Shown: in pieces, positions 34,381 through 44,273 of the stretch
How the letters are laid out: each line of letters opens with the position of its first letter
Position numbering within the stretch: the stretch's first letter is position 1
DNA from: Streptomyces sp. RKND-216
GTDB taxonomy: Bacteria > Actinomycetota > Actinomycetes > Streptomycetales > Streptomycetaceae
NCBI RefSeq assembly: GCF_004795255.1
Contig: NZ_SSBQ01000002.1
Coordinates: 1,180,001-1,244,000 of the forward strand
Reading direction: 5' to 3'
Length of the DNA: 64,000 nucleotides
Translations under genes and position numbers: made by a program
The notes under the pieces: model-generated
Told to the model about the DNA's origin: nothing
What the model saw: the letters and a program-made list of their open reading frames with translations, nothing else
Databases searched by the model: none

Positions 34381-34420
34381 CCCTGGTGATACCAGGTCGT
34401 CCCTGGTGTGCTGCCTGGTG
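34381..34420. repeat. CCTGGTG repeat cluster upstream of eccB
   Basis: CCTGGTG occurs at 34382, 34402 and 34414. The first copy also forms an inverted repeat (cctggtgataccagg, 34382-34396). The cluster starts 24 bp upstream of the eccB start codon, in the leader. It could be an operator or a simple chance cluster. Confidence 0.4.
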
Positions 34421-34503
34421 GTGCCCTCGCGGGCGTCCCCCGGAGGCTGAGCCGTTCCGGGGCGGCGACTTCGGGCCGCTCCCGTCGACCGTCCTCGGCT
34501 GCA

Positions 34504-34533
34504 CTACTATGCCGCCCGGCGGCGAGGACGCAA
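34504..34533 (-). promoter_or_regulatory. candidate eccB promoter
   Basis: On the minus strand, TTGCGT (complement of 34528-34533) is followed after 18 bp by TAGTAG (complement of 34504-34509). It lies 146 bp upstream of the eccB start in the 521-bp eccB-eccE divergent gap. Both hexamers are imperfect. The rest of the gap, 34534-34879, shows no gene. Confidence 0.35.
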
Positions 34534-34879
34534 ACGGCCGGGTGAGGCGGGAGGTCGCGGCATCCGCACAAGGCCCTCACGAACGCCCTCGTGGACCCTG
34601 CTGCCGCACGCGTACCCGGTGAGTATCCTGGCTGCCCGGCCGGCGCCCGCGCGGTGCAGGTCGGGGGGCTGCGGGGGAGCCGGGCGACGGCTCCGCACGC
34701 ACGGTAGGCCCGCGGGGTCGTGCGGTGGTGGTGGCCGTTCCACCCGCCCTCCGACGGCCACTCGCACCACGATGCCGGCGCCGCCGAGGCGCGGACCGCG
34801 CGGTCCGCGGCCGGGCGCCGGCCACCCGAACTGCTGCGCGCAGCAGTGTCACGAGAACCTCGAAGGGGAAACACGGGGG

Positions 34880-36217
34880 ATGACGAGCGCCACCCGCAGC
34901 CGGTCCCGGGGCCGGCGCGCCCCGCGCCAGCGGACAGACGAGCAGTCGGCGACGACGCCGGAACAGCAGGGCCCGACGACGGCGACGCTGCGCCTGCACC
35001 GGAGGCCGGGAAGTCTCGGCCCGGTGCGGCTTCAGCAACTCGTGCTCATCCAGATCGCGGCCGCACTCGTGCTGGTCGCCTGGATCGTGGGGTCGTGGAT
35101 GATGGTCCCGGCCGCGGTGGTCGCCGGACTCTTGACGCTGGTGGCGCTGGTGAACCGCCGTCAGCAGGCACTGTCGGAGTGGTACGAGGTGGGGCGCGCG
35201 CTGCGGCGCCGCAAGCGGGAGGCGAAGCTTCCGCCCCCGCCGGGCACCGACCCGGGCATGGCCCCGGTGGTGGAGTGCGATCCGGCCGTGCAGACGTCGA
35301 CGTACGTGACGCGCGAGGACCGTGCGATCGGCATGGTCGGGGACGGCACGTTCCTGACCGCCCTGATCGCCGTGGAAGGCAAGGACGCGCCGCTGCGACC
35401 GGGCCGTCCCGGTCGCGTGGAGCGTCCGCTTCCGCTGAACCTGCTGCACGACGCGCTGCTCACCGACGACATCCGGCTGGAGTCCGTCCAGGTCGTGCAG
35501 CACACGCAGCCGGCTCCGGCGCCGCACCTGCCCGAGCATTCGGTGGTGGCGCGGTCGTACGGATCGCTGAAGGAGGCGTCGGGCATCCCGTCGCTGCGGA
35601 TGACGTGGGTCGCGCTGAAACTCACGCCCGAGCTGACTCCGGAGGCGGTCCAGGCGCGCGGCGGCGGACTCGGGGGCGCGCAGCGCTCGCTGGTGCGTGC
35701 GGCGGACCAGCTCGCGAGCCGCCTCGAGGGCGCCGGTTTCAGTGCCACGGTGCTCAACGAGGCGGAGATCGTGCAGGCGCTCGCCACCTCCAGCTGCCTC
35801 AACCCCCGGGTGAGCAACGCGACGTCGGGTGCGGCCGACCGGCGGGGTACGCAGCGCCGCACGGAGGAGACGGTGCGCGGCTGGCGGTGCGACGACCGCT
35901 GGCACGCGACGTACTGGATCAGCCGGTGGCCGCAAGTCGGCCCGAGTGCGGTGAGTTCCGCGCACCTGGCGTCGATCCTCACCTCGCTGCCGGTGTTCAC
36001 TTCGGTGTTCAGCCTGACGCTCGGCCGCGGCGACGGGCGGTACGCGTCGGTCGCGGGCCATGTCCGCATCGTGACCCGCAGCGAGAACGACCTGTCCGAC
36101 GCGCGCCGTGAACTGCAGCGCCGTGCCGGTCGTGCGAAGACCGGACTCGTGCCGCTCGACCGGGAGCACGTCCCCGGTGTGCTCGCCACCCTGCCGCTCG
36201 GAGGTACCAGCGAATGA
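34880..36217 (+). CDS. eccE: type VII secretion protein EccE
   Basis: Peripheral membrane component of the ESX channel, 445 aa. A basic cytosolic N-terminus (RSRSRGRRAPRQR) is followed by two adjacent membrane helices (about residues 52-70 and 72-91) and a large soluble domain with the conserved EWYEVGRALRRRKREAK linker. The ATG at 34880 has GGGGG immediately upstream; the open frame extends 87 codons further but is not coding there. It overlaps the next gene by 4 bp (ATGA), so the two are coupled. EccE proteins are poorly conserved, and the assignment rests on layout and locus position. Confidence 0.85.
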   Translation: MTSATRSRSRGRRAPRQRTDEQSATTPEQQGPTTATLRLHRRPGSLGPVRLQQLVLIQIAAALVLVAWIVGSWMMVPAAVVAGLLTLVALVNRRQQALSEWYEVGRALRRRKREAKLPPPPGTDPGMAPVVECDPAVQTSTYVTREDRAIGMVGDGTFLTALIAVEGKDAPLRPGRPGRVERPLPLNLLHDALLTDDIRLESVQVVQHTQPAPAPHLPEHSVVARSYGSLKEASGIPSLRMTWVALKLTPELTPEAVQARGGGLGGAQRSLVRAADQLASRLEGAGFSATVLNEAEIVQALATSSCLNPRVSNATSGAADRRGTQRRTEETVRGWRCDDRWHATYWISRWPQVGPSAVSSAHLASILTSLPVFTSVFSLTLGRGDGRYASVAGHVRIVTRSENDLSDARRELQRRAGRAKTGLVPLDREHVPGVLATLPLGGTSE

Positions 36218-37080
36218 CCAGCCCGGTGATGCCCCAGCAGACCGGCATGCCCGGCGCGGGCCTGGGCCGCCCGCAGCAGGGCGGCGCGGCGCCGGCGCAG
36301 CCACGGCACGTGGCGACGCCCTCCGACACGGGGATGATCCCAATCGTCGGCCGGCAGGACGAGCAGGAAACGCCGCGGCCGCGACGTCCCGGTTTCGGGC
36401 TGCGCGGCCCGCGTTCGCTGCGGCACCGGGTGGCGGCGGAGGAACTCGCCGCGATCGGCGTGCCGTTGGGCGACGACGGTGTGGTCATCGGTACGGACGC
36501 GCAGAACCAGACGGCCGTGCTGGGACTGAGCCGCCGCACGGCGTACGACCTGCTGCTCATCGGCGGCCTGTGGACGGCCCAGGTGCTGGCACTGCGGGCG
36601 GCGGGCACGGGTGCGCGGGTCGCGGTGGAGACGGGGCGGGCGCACGTGTGGACGCCGCTGGCGCAGGCGGCGGGCGCGGAGCAGCAGTGCATCACCCTGC
36701 ACGACGTGGGGCACGTGCCGTCGCTCGGTCCGTCGGTGAGCAGCCCGGTCGTGGTCATCCGGGACTGCGGCATGAAGCCGCCGCGGGGGCGGGTGAACTC
36801 GGCGCCGTGGCAGGCAGTGGTGACGCTGCTGCCGTATCTCAGCCCTGCTGCGCCGCGCTTGCTCCAGACGTCGTCGCTGGTGGGCATCCAACGGGTGTCG
36901 CCGGACGAGGCGCGGCATCTGGCCCGGAAGATGCGGCTGCCGCAGGAGGAAACGGATTCCCTGCCGACGCTCGGCGACGGCGTGACCCTGTGGTGCACGC
37001 GCAAGGACCGGTACTACTCGGTGACGCAGCCGACGGACGCGGAGGTCGGGCTGCTCGGTCACGCGCGGCGTCTGGACTGA
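36214..37080 (+). CDS. conserved ESX-locus protein of unknown function
   Basis: A 288-aa protein. The first ~60 residues are Pro/Gly/Gln-rich and disordered, and the rest is a globular domain with hydrophobic strands (TAYDLLLIGGLWTAQVLAL, VVVIRDCGMKPP, VVTLLPYLSP). There are no membrane helices and no known catalytic motif. Its start overlaps the eccE stop by 4 bp, so it very probably works with EccE. The same gene follows eccE in other streptomycetes (recall). The disordered head resembles that of the downstream EspI-like protein, which may indicate a shared partner. Confidence 0.75.
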   Translation: MTSPVMPQQTGMPGAGLGRPQQGGAAPAQPRHVATPSDTGMIPIVGRQDEQETPRPRRPGFGLRGPRSLRHRVAAEELAAIGVPLGDDGVVIGTDAQNQTAVLGLSRRTAYDLLLIGGLWTAQVLALRAAGTGARVAVETGRAHVWTPLAQAAGAEQQCITLHDVGHVPSLGPSVSSPVVVIRDCGMKPPRGRVNSAPWQAVVTLLPYLSPAAPRLLQTSSLVGIQRVSPDEARHLARKMRLPQEETDSLPTLGDGVTLWCTRKDRYYSVTQPTDAEVGLLGHARRLD

Positions 37081-37325
37081 CGCGGTTCCTGGAAGCCGGG
37101 GACGGCCCGGAGGACGTCTTCCACCCGTCCACCCGCGGTGCCCGCCTTCAGTGGAATGCCGGAGTAGGAGAGGTTTGCCGTTCTGGACGGCCGTGGTCCG
37201 CAGGGAAGTTGACCGGCGGAGCGCGGGCTCCGAGACTGGACGACGACCTCCGGCCGGCGGGTCGGACCGAGACGTGCCACGACGGACCGGGTCGCGCCGA
37301 TCGGGGCGAAGCGCGTGAAGTGGGA

Positions 37326-37357
37326 GTGGCCCCGGCACCGAGCACCGACGGGGCCAC
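37326..37357 (+). terminator. candidate terminator of the eccE operon
   Basis: A 9-bp stem (37326-37334 with 37349-37357) with a 14-nt loop lies in the 354-bp gap before the EspI-like gene. An overlapping alternative pairing (ggcaccg with cggtgcc) exists. A TAGGCT at 37384-37389, without a -35, is a weak candidate -10 for the next gene. Nothing else is seen in 37081-37434. Confidence 0.4.
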
Positions 37358-37434
37358 GGTGCCGTGTCCGGAGTCGGGAAGTCTAGGCTGGGTCACTGCG
37401 CAGCACATCGGGGTGTGGACCAGCGGGAGGCATT

Positions 37435-40356
37435 GTGAGTAGCGATCGGGACGAATTCCGCGTCGGGGGTGCGAACCGCGACACCGATCGTTTCGACGCG
37501 GAGAACGAGTCCGATCTCGACCCGGAGTCGACGGGACAGTTCACCATCGACTACACGCCGCCGGCCTGGTACACGCAGGACGCCGAGCCGACGCCGCCGC
37601 CCGCTCCCGCTCCACCGCCTCCTCCGCCGCCGCCCGTCGGACAGGGACCGTACGGGCACGGGCCGGCGCAGCCCCCGCAGACCGCCGACCCGCGGAGCTA
37701 CGGCGCCGGGGTGCCGGGCGGCCCGTTCGGGTCTCCGACCGAGCAGGGGCCACCCGCCGCTCAAGGGCCGCCGCCGCACGTCCCCGGCCCGCCGCCCGCT
37801 GCGTCCGCGCCACCGTCGTTCCCGCAGTTGAGCCCGGAGGAAAACGCTCCGGGCTCCCCGGACGCCCCCGCGCCCGGCCCCGGGGTCCAGGGCCCCGGCG
37901 GCGCGAGTGGGCCGGGGTCGTTCACCGACGCGCCCGCGGAGCAGGCCACCGGACAGCCCCCGGTTGAGGGGGGCGACCTGGAGAGCGGGGACACGGTCCG
38001 CTTCTCGGCCGCCGCACTGCGGCGGGAGATGGAGCAGTTCCGGCGCGAGCGCGAGGAACGGGAGACGGCGCAGGAGGAGTCCGCACCGGACACTCCGGTC
38101 GCCGCGGACGAGGAGGACGCTGTCGCCGAGCCGGTCGCCGGCCCGGGCGACGATTCCGGGAATTCCTTCTCTCCGGAGGAGTCCTCCGGTAAGAGCGCGC
38201 CGGAGAGCGCGGACGACGGCGCAGCCGCTCCGCACTCCGCGGAGAGCGGCACGAAGGGCGCGGAGGCCGAGGACGACGGCGACGGGGAGGAGTCCTCCGC
38301 CGCCATGGACGCGGACACCGGTCCGCTCACCCCCGACGCCACTGACGCCCCCGACGTAGCGTCCGCACCCGCCGAGGCTCCGGAGGCTCCCGCCGCACCC
38401 GCGCCGCCCGCGCTGGAGGACGCTCCCGGGGCCGAGGGCCGACCCGCGCAGGTCGTGCCCGCCCCGCCGCAGTTCCCCGAGGGAGCGGGTGCCGGTCAGG
38501 GCGGACTGCCGCCGCTGCCGCCGCAGTTCCCGCCCGCGGACCCGGCGCAGCAGGCCGGTGGACCCGCCACTCCCCCGCCGGGAGCGCCGTGGGCGGCGTC
38601 GGGGGACGCGCCGGGCACGGGTGCACCCGTGCCGCAGCAGCCCCCCATGCAGCCCCAGCCGCAACAGCCGCAGCAGGCCGGGTACGGCTACCCGCACCCG
38701 GCCCACGGGGCCGTGCCGCCCGCCCAGCAGAGCGGGTACGGCTACCCCGGCCCGGCCCAGCCGCAGGCGCAGCCCCCCGGGCAGCAGCCGCAGGGCGGGC
38801 ACCCCGGCGTGCCCGGCCCGCAGGGTGGCTACGGCTACCCCGGCCCGACGCCGCCACCGACGCAGCACCAGCCGCAGCAGCCGTACCCGGCGCAGTCACA
38901 GCCGGGCCAGCAGCCCGCTCCCGGCTACGGCTACCCGCACGCCCAGCAGGTCCCGCAGCAGCAGGCTCCGCACGCCGCGCAGCCGGGCCAGCAGCCTCCC
39001 GCAGCGCAGCCGAACGCCCCCCAGCAGGCCCCCCAGCCGCCGCCGCAGCAGGCGCCGCACCACCCGCAGCACGGCTCGCCCGGCACGGCCACGGGCCCGC
39101 AGCCGCACGGCGTGGGCGACCCGGCGCAGGACCCGCGCCGCCAGTCGCACGCCGGTTCGCCGCTGGGCTACACCGCGGCCGTGGAGCTGTCCTCCGACCG
39201 GCTGGTGAGTGGCAGGAACAAGAAGCCGCGCTCGCAGAACCCGGCGAAGGCCGGATCGCGGTTCAAGCTCGGTGGCAAGAAGGAGGAGGCGGAGCGCCAG
39301 CGCAAGCTGGAGCTGATCCGTACGCCGGTGCTGTCGTGCTACCGGATCGCGGTCATCAGTCTCAAGGGCGGGGTCGGCAAGACCACCACGACCACCGCGC
39401 TCGGCTCCACGCTGGCGACGGAGCGGCAGGACAAGGTCATCGCCATCGACGCCAACCCGGACGCGGGCACGCTGGGCCGCCGCGTGCGCCGGGAGACAGG
39501 GGCGACGATCCGCGACCTGGTGTCGGCCATTCCGTACCTGAACAGCTACATGGACCTGCGCCGGTTCACCTCGCAGGCGCCGTCGGGTCTGGAGATCCTG
39601 GCGAACGACGTGGACCCCGCGGTTTCGACGACGTTCAACGACGACGACTACCGCCGGGTCATCGACATCCTGGGGCGCCAGTACCCGATCATCCTCACGG
39701 ATTCGGGCACCGGCCTGCTGTACTCGGCGATGCGCGGGGTCCTGGACCTCGCCGACCAGCTGATCGTCATCTCGACGCCGTCCGTGGACGGCGCGAGCAG
39801 CGCCAGTACGACGCTGGACTGGCTGTCCGCGCACGGTTACGGCGACCTGGTGCGACGCAGCATCACGGTGATCTCCGGGGTCCGTGAGACCGGCAAGATG
39901 ATCAAGGTCGAGGACATCGTGTCGCACTTCGAGACGCGCTGCCGGGGCGTGGTGACCGTGCCGTTCGACGAACACCTCTCCGCCGGCGCGGAGTTGGACC
40001 TCGACATGATGCGGCCGAAGACGCGGGAGGCGTACTTCGATCTCGCCGCGCTGATCGCGGAGGACTTCGCCCGCGCCCAGCAGGAGCAGGGCCTGTGGAC
40101 CTCGAACGGCAATCCGCCGCCGCAGCAGGCGCCGCCGATGCCCGGTGCGCCCGGCTACCCGCAGCAGGGCTACGGCGGCCAGCCGGGCGCCCAGCCCGGC
40201 TGGGGCCAGCAGGGGTACGGGCAGGGGGTGCCGCAGCCGCCCTACGGGCAGCCGCAGGGCGGCCAGCCGCAGCAACAGCCGTACGGTCAGCCGCCGCAGC
40301 AGGGCGGGTACCCGCAGGCCGGCGCGGGCTGGCCACAGCAGCCGCCCCAGCAGTGA
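37435..40356 (+). CDS. EspI-like ParA/MinD-type ATPase with long disordered N-terminus
   Basis: A 973-aa protein of two very different parts. Residues 1 to about 610 are low-complexity, rich in Pro, Gln, Ala, Glu and Gly, with an acidic middle and at least four GYGYP repeats. From about residue 630 a complete P-loop domain follows: the deviant Walker A KGGVGKTT near 643, IDANPDAGT (switch/Walker B region), ILTDSGTG and LIVISTP. The chain ends in a Gly/Tyr/Gln-rich tail. This layout matches mycobacterial EspI-type proteins encoded in ESX loci. The GTG start has GGGAGG 4 nt upstream. It may regulate or spatially organise secretion (inference). Confidence 0.85.
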   Translation: MSSDRDEFRVGGANRDTDRFDAENESDLDPESTGQFTIDYTPPAWYTQDAEPTPPPAPAPPPPPPPPVGQGPYGHGPAQPPQTADPRSYGAGVPGGPFGSPTEQGPPAAQGPPPHVPGPPPAASAPPSFPQLSPEENAPGSPDAPAPGPGVQGPGGASGPGSFTDAPAEQATGQPPVEGGDLESGDTVRFSAAALRREMEQFRREREERETAQEESAPDTPVAADEEDAVAEPVAGPGDDSGNSFSPEESSGKSAPESADDGAAAPHSAESGTKGAEAEDDGDGEESSAAMDADTGPLTPDATDAPDVASAPAEAPEAPAAPAPPALEDAPGAEGRPAQVVPAPPQFPEGAGAGQGGLPPLPPQFPPADPAQQAGGPATPPPGAPWAASGDAPGTGAPVPQQPPMQPQPQQPQQAGYGYPHPAHGAVPPAQQSGYGYPGPAQPQAQPPGQQPQGGHPGVPGPQGGYGYPGPTPPPTQHQPQQPYPAQSQPGQQPAPGYGYPHAQQVPQQQAPHAAQPGQQPPAAQPNAPQQAPQPPPQQAPHHPQHGSPGTATGPQPHGVGDPAQDPRRQSHAGSPLGYTAAVELSSDRLVSGRNKKPRSQNPAKAGSRFKLGGKKEEAERQRKLELIRTPVLSCYRIAVISLKGGVGKTTTTTALGSTLATERQDKVIAIDANPDAGTLGRRVRRETGATIRDLVSAIPYLNSYMDLRRFTSQAPSGLEILANDVDPAVSTTFNDDDYRRVIDILGRQYPIILTDSGTGLLYSAMRGVLDLADQLIVISTPSVDGASSASTTLDWLSAHGYGDLVRRSITVISGVRETGKMIKVEDIVSHFETRCRGVVTVPFDEHLSAGAELDLDMMRPKTREAYFDLAALIAEDFARAQQEQGLWTSNGNPPPQQAPPMPGAPGYPQQGYGGQPGAQPGWGQQGYGQGVPQPPYGQPQGGQPQQQPYGQPPQQGGYPQAGAGWPQQPPQQ

Positions 40357-40443
40357 GGCGCCGGCGCCGCCGGGCCGCTCACCCCTCACGGTGGCGGCCG
40401 GCGACGCCGTGCGGTCCCTCCCCCTTCAGGCGTCGCCGCCGCT

Positions 40444-41988
40444 TCAGCCGCCCTCGCGCGGACCTTCGGGGCTCAGCACGTCCTCCAGCACGTAGTGGTG
40501 GGTGTCCCCCGCCGGGTCGAGGCGCACCAGCGGCAGCGGCTTGTTCTCCGGGTTGCCGTACCGGCCGAAGGACAGGGGGCCGCTGACCCCGCGGACGGCG
40601 GTCTCCCCGTTGATCGACCCGAGCATCTGGCGGACGTCGCCGGGAGACAGTTCCTTGTCGGTGTTCTCCCCGGTCGCGCTGCGGACGGCGAGACCGACGG
40701 CGAAGGTCGCGTCGTAGCCGAGCATCGCCTGCCCGCTGTACAGGTCCGCCTCGCTGGTGAACCTCTCCTCGTACCACTCCAGGAAGTCTGCGTAGGGGTT
40801 CCTCGTGTCGCCGGCGTAGATCGTCGCGGCGGCGTCCGGGTGGGCGAGAGCGGTGTACTGCACTTGCACGGCGCTCTGGTCCCAGCGCCGCAGGAACGCC
40901 CGGTAGGCCGCGGCGTCCTCGAACTGGGTGAGGTCGAAGAACATGCCGACCGCGTCGTCCCCGGAGTACACGGTCGTGGGGCAGGTGCGGCCCTGTGCGC
41001 CCGCGGCCTCGATGAAGGTCTTGAGGGCGCGGCCGCGGCCGGCGAAGTAGACGGCGTCGGCCCGGGAGGAGTCGTCGCAGACCTTGTCGGCGACGGTGGC
41101 CAGCGCGTTGCCGGCGCTGTTCTCGTTGGAAAGGAACCGGAGGGTCACCGGATCGACGCGGAGGCCCTTGTCCCGGGCGGCCCGCACGAAGCCCTGCCGC
41201 AGGGAGCTGCTGTAGATGTCGTGGTCGTTGCCGTCCTCGACGAGCCGGACGGTGAAGTCCTCGTCCTCGCGCTGGCTCCGGCGGAGGTGTTCCACCACTG
41301 CTGCCGTCTGGTCGCTGTTGGGCGCGACGGCGCGGAAGAAGCTGGTCTCACCGCGTTCGCTGAGGCCGTCGGCGGTCACCGTCGAGCCGACCATCGGGAT
41401 CCTGTGCTCCCGGAACCGCTCCACGGCCTTCTTCGTCGTCGCTCTGCTCTGGCCGAACCCGGCCACCGCCACGACCGGGTTCGGACCGTCGGTCATGCCG
41501 AGGATCTGTTCGACGACCGTCTCCCACTGGGCGGAGCCGCTGCCGGGGTTGGCGAGCAGGAGTCTGATCTGCGGGGTCGAGCCCTCGCCGCCCAGGTCGG
41601 GCCGGTTCAGGGCGTACTGGGCGAGGTAGGCGCCCTGGAGTTCCTGTTCGATGCTGCTGGTGCCCTTGTCGCCCTCCCCCAGGGTCATGGGCTCGAAGTA
41701 GGCGATGCTCACCCACGGCTCGCCGGACTCCTCGACGCGACGGTTCTCCTCCCGGATGAGACCGATGACCTCGGTCAGGTCCTCGTGGAAGACATGGTCG
41801 CCGTCGGTGACGCCGATGCAGGCGGCGTCCGGCCCGACGCGGCTGACGCCGTCGGCGCAGCGCACGAGGAAGTGCCGGTGGGCCCAGAGACCTCCGGCCA
41901 CCAGGGCGCAGACCACCACGAGGGTGAGCCCGATGCGGAGCCACCAGCGCGGGGGCGGCTGCGGGATCTCCAACTGCTCTTCCGTCAC
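40444..41988 (-). CDS. membrane-anchored periplasmic-binding-fold (type 1) protein
   Basis: A 514-aa protein with one N-terminal membrane helix (about residues 17-35, preceded by a short cytosolic tail) and a large external domain of the leucine/ABC-receptor type. Typical blocks are VSIAYFEPMTLG, NPVVAVAGFGQSRATTKKAV, IPMVGSTVTADGLS and FFRAVAPNSDQTAAVVEHL. It has no lipobox and no transporter genes nearby, so it is probably a fixed sensor rather than a transporter subunit. Its GTG start overlaps the stop of the NTPase gene by 4 bp, so the two are translationally coupled. The ligand is unknown. Confidence 0.85.
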   Translation of the reverse strand: MTEEQLEIPQPPPRWWLRIGLTLVVVCALVAGGLWAHRHFLVRCADGVSRVGPDAACIGVTDGDHVFHEDLTEVIGLIREENRRVEESGEPWVSIAYFEPMTLGEGDKGTSSIEQELQGAYLAQYALNRPDLGGEGSTPQIRLLLANPGSGSAQWETVVEQILGMTDGPNPVVAVAGFGQSRATTKKAVERFREHRIPMVGSTVTADGLSERGETSFFRAVAPNSDQTAAVVEHLRRSQREDEDFTVRLVEDGNDHDIYSSSLRQGFVRAARDKGLRVDPVTLRFLSNENSAGNALATVADKVCDDSSRADAVYFAGRGRALKTFIEAAGAQGRTCPTTVYSGDDAVGMFFDLTQFEDAAAYRAFLRRWDQSAVQVQYTALAHPDAAATIYAGDTRNPYADFLEWYEERFTSEADLYSGQAMLGYDATFAVGLAVRSATGENTDKELSPGDVRQMLGSINGETAVRGVSGPLSFGRYGNPENKPLPLVRLDPAGDTHHYVLEDVLSPEGPREGG

Positions 41989-44078
41989 CACCAGGGCCTC
42001 CCTCTGTACTGCTCGGACTTCAGTAGGAGCACGTGCCGGTCCGTGCCGTCGTCGACCATGCCGCGGAGGGTGAGGAACTCCTCGCGGATGTCGTCGTACA
42101 GATCGGCGAAGGGGTCTCCCAGGGGGTTGCGGTAGGGGTCGCCCACCCGGTCGGTGGCCGGATCGTCGGCGGGTTCCGGGCTGATCCAGCAGGCGGCGAG
42201 CAGGCGGGTGACGGTCTTGGTGCGCGCGCTGCGCGGGCGTCCGTCGTCGGCGAGGAAGGCGACCAGGTCGCGGAAGAGCCGGCGCGGCGGCTCGGGCGGG
42301 GCGCCGCCGCGCGTCCGGATCGGCGCGCGGCGGAGACGGCAGAGCTCGGTGCACCACTCGGCGGCGGGGATCTGTGTGAAGCGCCCGTCGAGGTAGCGGG
42401 CGGCGCTCTCCAGGCGGCCGGAGGCGAGGTCGTGGTACGCGAGCGCCCAACGGTCGTCCTCGTGGCCTTCCGCGAGGCGCGAGCGGACCCGGTTGCCCAG
42501 TGCCGTCTGGGCGGCCTCCCACGCCTCGGTTCCGTCGTCGGCGGGCGGTGCGCCGGCGAGTTCGCGGAGCAGCAGGAAGCGCAGCAGGGGGTGCAGCATC
42601 TCGTGGGCGCCGTCGGTGCGGTCGTCGCCGGTCTCGATGCGCATGGTGCGCAGCGGATCGCCGGAGAAGTGCCGGAACTCGCTGCCGAGCGCTTCCCCCG
42701 CGTCCTCCTCCCACAGGTCGCGCGCGGCCCCCGCGTCGCCGAGGTTGACGGCGACGGCGGCACGGGCGAGCTGGGCGCGGAACTCGGGGCTGGTGCGCTG
42801 GGGCAGCAGGCGGTCGAGCAGGGCGCCGACCAGGTCGGGCGTGAACAGCTGCCGCAGCCGGTCGGGCCACGTCTCAGCGTCCCCCCGCAGGCACAGGGTG
42901 CCGACGACGGCGGCGGTGGCGGCGGGCTGGCCGCGGGTCAGCTGGTGGACGAGCCAGCCGAGCCACTGCCCGGCGTTGTCGACCTCGGGCAGTTCGACCT
43001 GGCGGGCCTGGCTGCGCAGCGCGCTCTCGACCACCGCGTCGACCTCGCGCGCGTCGAGGTTGCGGAGCGGGCCGACGTGCAGCACGTCGTCCACCGGAAC
43101 CGGACGGAACCTGCGGGCATCCTCCCATGCCCGCTGGTAGCCGTGGTGGTCGCGCCCGGTACTGCCCTCGCGGCGCATCAGCACCTCGGGCCGGGCGGCT
43201 GCGGTGGCCACGACGAGCAACGGGTCGGAGTGGCCGGCCCGGTCGCGCGCCTCCAGCAGGAGCCGGAGGAAGTCGTCGCCCTGCTTGCTGTCGGCGTTGT
43301 CCAGCAGCAGCAGGCAGTGGGAGGTGCGGTGGTGGTTGCCGCGGCGGCTCCGGTAGGCGTCGTGGAGGTCGGCGAGGAACGCGTCGAAGAGCGCCGCCTC
43401 GGCGAGCCGCCGCTCGGCCTCCTCCTGCTCGTTGTAGAGCCGGTTGAGGGACACGACGACGTCCTGGTGGGAGCCTCCGCCGTAGCGGCGACGGAGACGG
43501 ACGAGCTGGCGCCGCGTGCGCACACTGGCCCAGTCGGAGTCCCAGCCGGGCAGCAGCCGCAGTGCCGCACCGACGGCGGCTGGGCTGCCGGCGATGGCCG
43601 CCGCGGTGTCGACGAGGGCTTCGACGACACCGCGCATGTGCTCGCCGCCCCGCCCGGTGCGCGCATTGAGCGCGGCACGCATCTGCTGGACGGCGGTCGC
43701 CCGGCTGTCCCGGTCGACGCGCGTGGACAGGGCGAGCGCCAGCACACCGTAGGTGGGGAACGTCAGCTTCGGGACGCGCGGCTTGTCCGCGTGCAGGTCG
43801 AATACGATCCGGGCGAGCAGGTCGATGGGCTTCGCGCTCTCCGTGTCGCCGAGCCGGGACAGGTCGAGGTGGGCGACGGGGCCGGCGGCGGCCCAGTGGC
43901 GCAGGTGGTGCAGCAGTGTGGTTTTGCCGCTGCCCCGCGCTCCCAGCAGGAGCAGCGTGGGCAGTTCGGGGTGCACTCCCTTCGTGCGCAGGAACCAGGT
44001 GCGGACCCACTCCCGTATCGCGCGGTCCCGTTCGGAACGCCCCGCGAGTTCCAGCGCGTCGCCGGCAAGCTCCCGCAT
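41985..44078 (-). CDS. STAND/AAA-like NTPase
   Basis: A 697-aa soluble protein with a P-loop GARGSGKT at residues 46-53, a Walker B CLLLLDNADS (D260) and a following helical region. A conserved-looking (H/D)xxP block (VLHVGPLRNLDAREVD) comes after the ATPase, and the last third is helical with a WD-type repeat-poor tail. This is the organisation of STAND-type signalling NTPases (P-loop, then winged-helix-like, then helical sensor) rather than a transporter ATPase. I place the start at ATG 44078, with GAAGGGGG upstream, not the distal GTG. It overlaps the binding-fold gene by 4 bp. Function is unknown. Confidence 0.8.
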   Translation of the reverse strand: MRELAGDALELAGRSERDRAIREWVRTWFLRTKGVHPELPTLLLLGARGSGKTTLLHHLRHWAAAGPVAHLDLSRLGDTESAKPIDLLARIVFDLHADKPRVPKLTFPTYGVLALALSTRVDRDSRATAVQQMRAALNARTGRGGEHMRGVVEALVDTAAAIAGSPAAVGAALRLLPGWDSDWASVRTRRQLVRLRRRYGGGSHQDVVVSLNRLYNEQEEAERRLAEAALFDAFLADLHDAYRSRRGNHHRTSHCLLLLDNADSKQGDDFLRLLLEARDRAGHSDPLLVVATAAARPEVLMRREGSTGRDHHGYQRAWEDARRFRPVPVDDVLHVGPLRNLDAREVDAVVESALRSQARQVELPEVDNAGQWLGWLVHQLTRGQPAATAAVVGTLCLRGDAETWPDRLRQLFTPDLVGALLDRLLPQRTSPEFRAQLARAAVAVNLGDAGAARDLWEEDAGEALGSEFRHFSGDPLRTMRIETGDDRTDGAHEMLHPLLRFLLLRELAGAPPADDGTEAWEAAQTALGNRVRSRLAEGHEDDRWALAYHDLASGRLESAARYLDGRFTQIPAAEWCTELCRLRRAPIRTRGGAPPEPPRRLFRDLVAFLADDGRPRSARTKTVTRLLAACWISPEPADDPATDRVGDPYRNPLGDPFADLYDDIREEFLTLRGMVDDGTDRHVLLLKSEQYRGRPWW

Positions 44079-44273
44079 CGCCGTGCCCCCTTCCCCCGTC
44101 GGCTCTGCCCGCGTGACCGACCGTGCGGTACGCGTCACAGCAGGGTCGACCCAAGTCTCCCTGGGTGCAAGGCATCTGAGCGAAACGTGAGTGTCAACGG
44201 GTGCGCGCGGGGCGCACGGCGAGGAGCTCTCGGCGGGCAGGTCGTCGCTCGGGCCACGGCGACGCCGTGCGGG

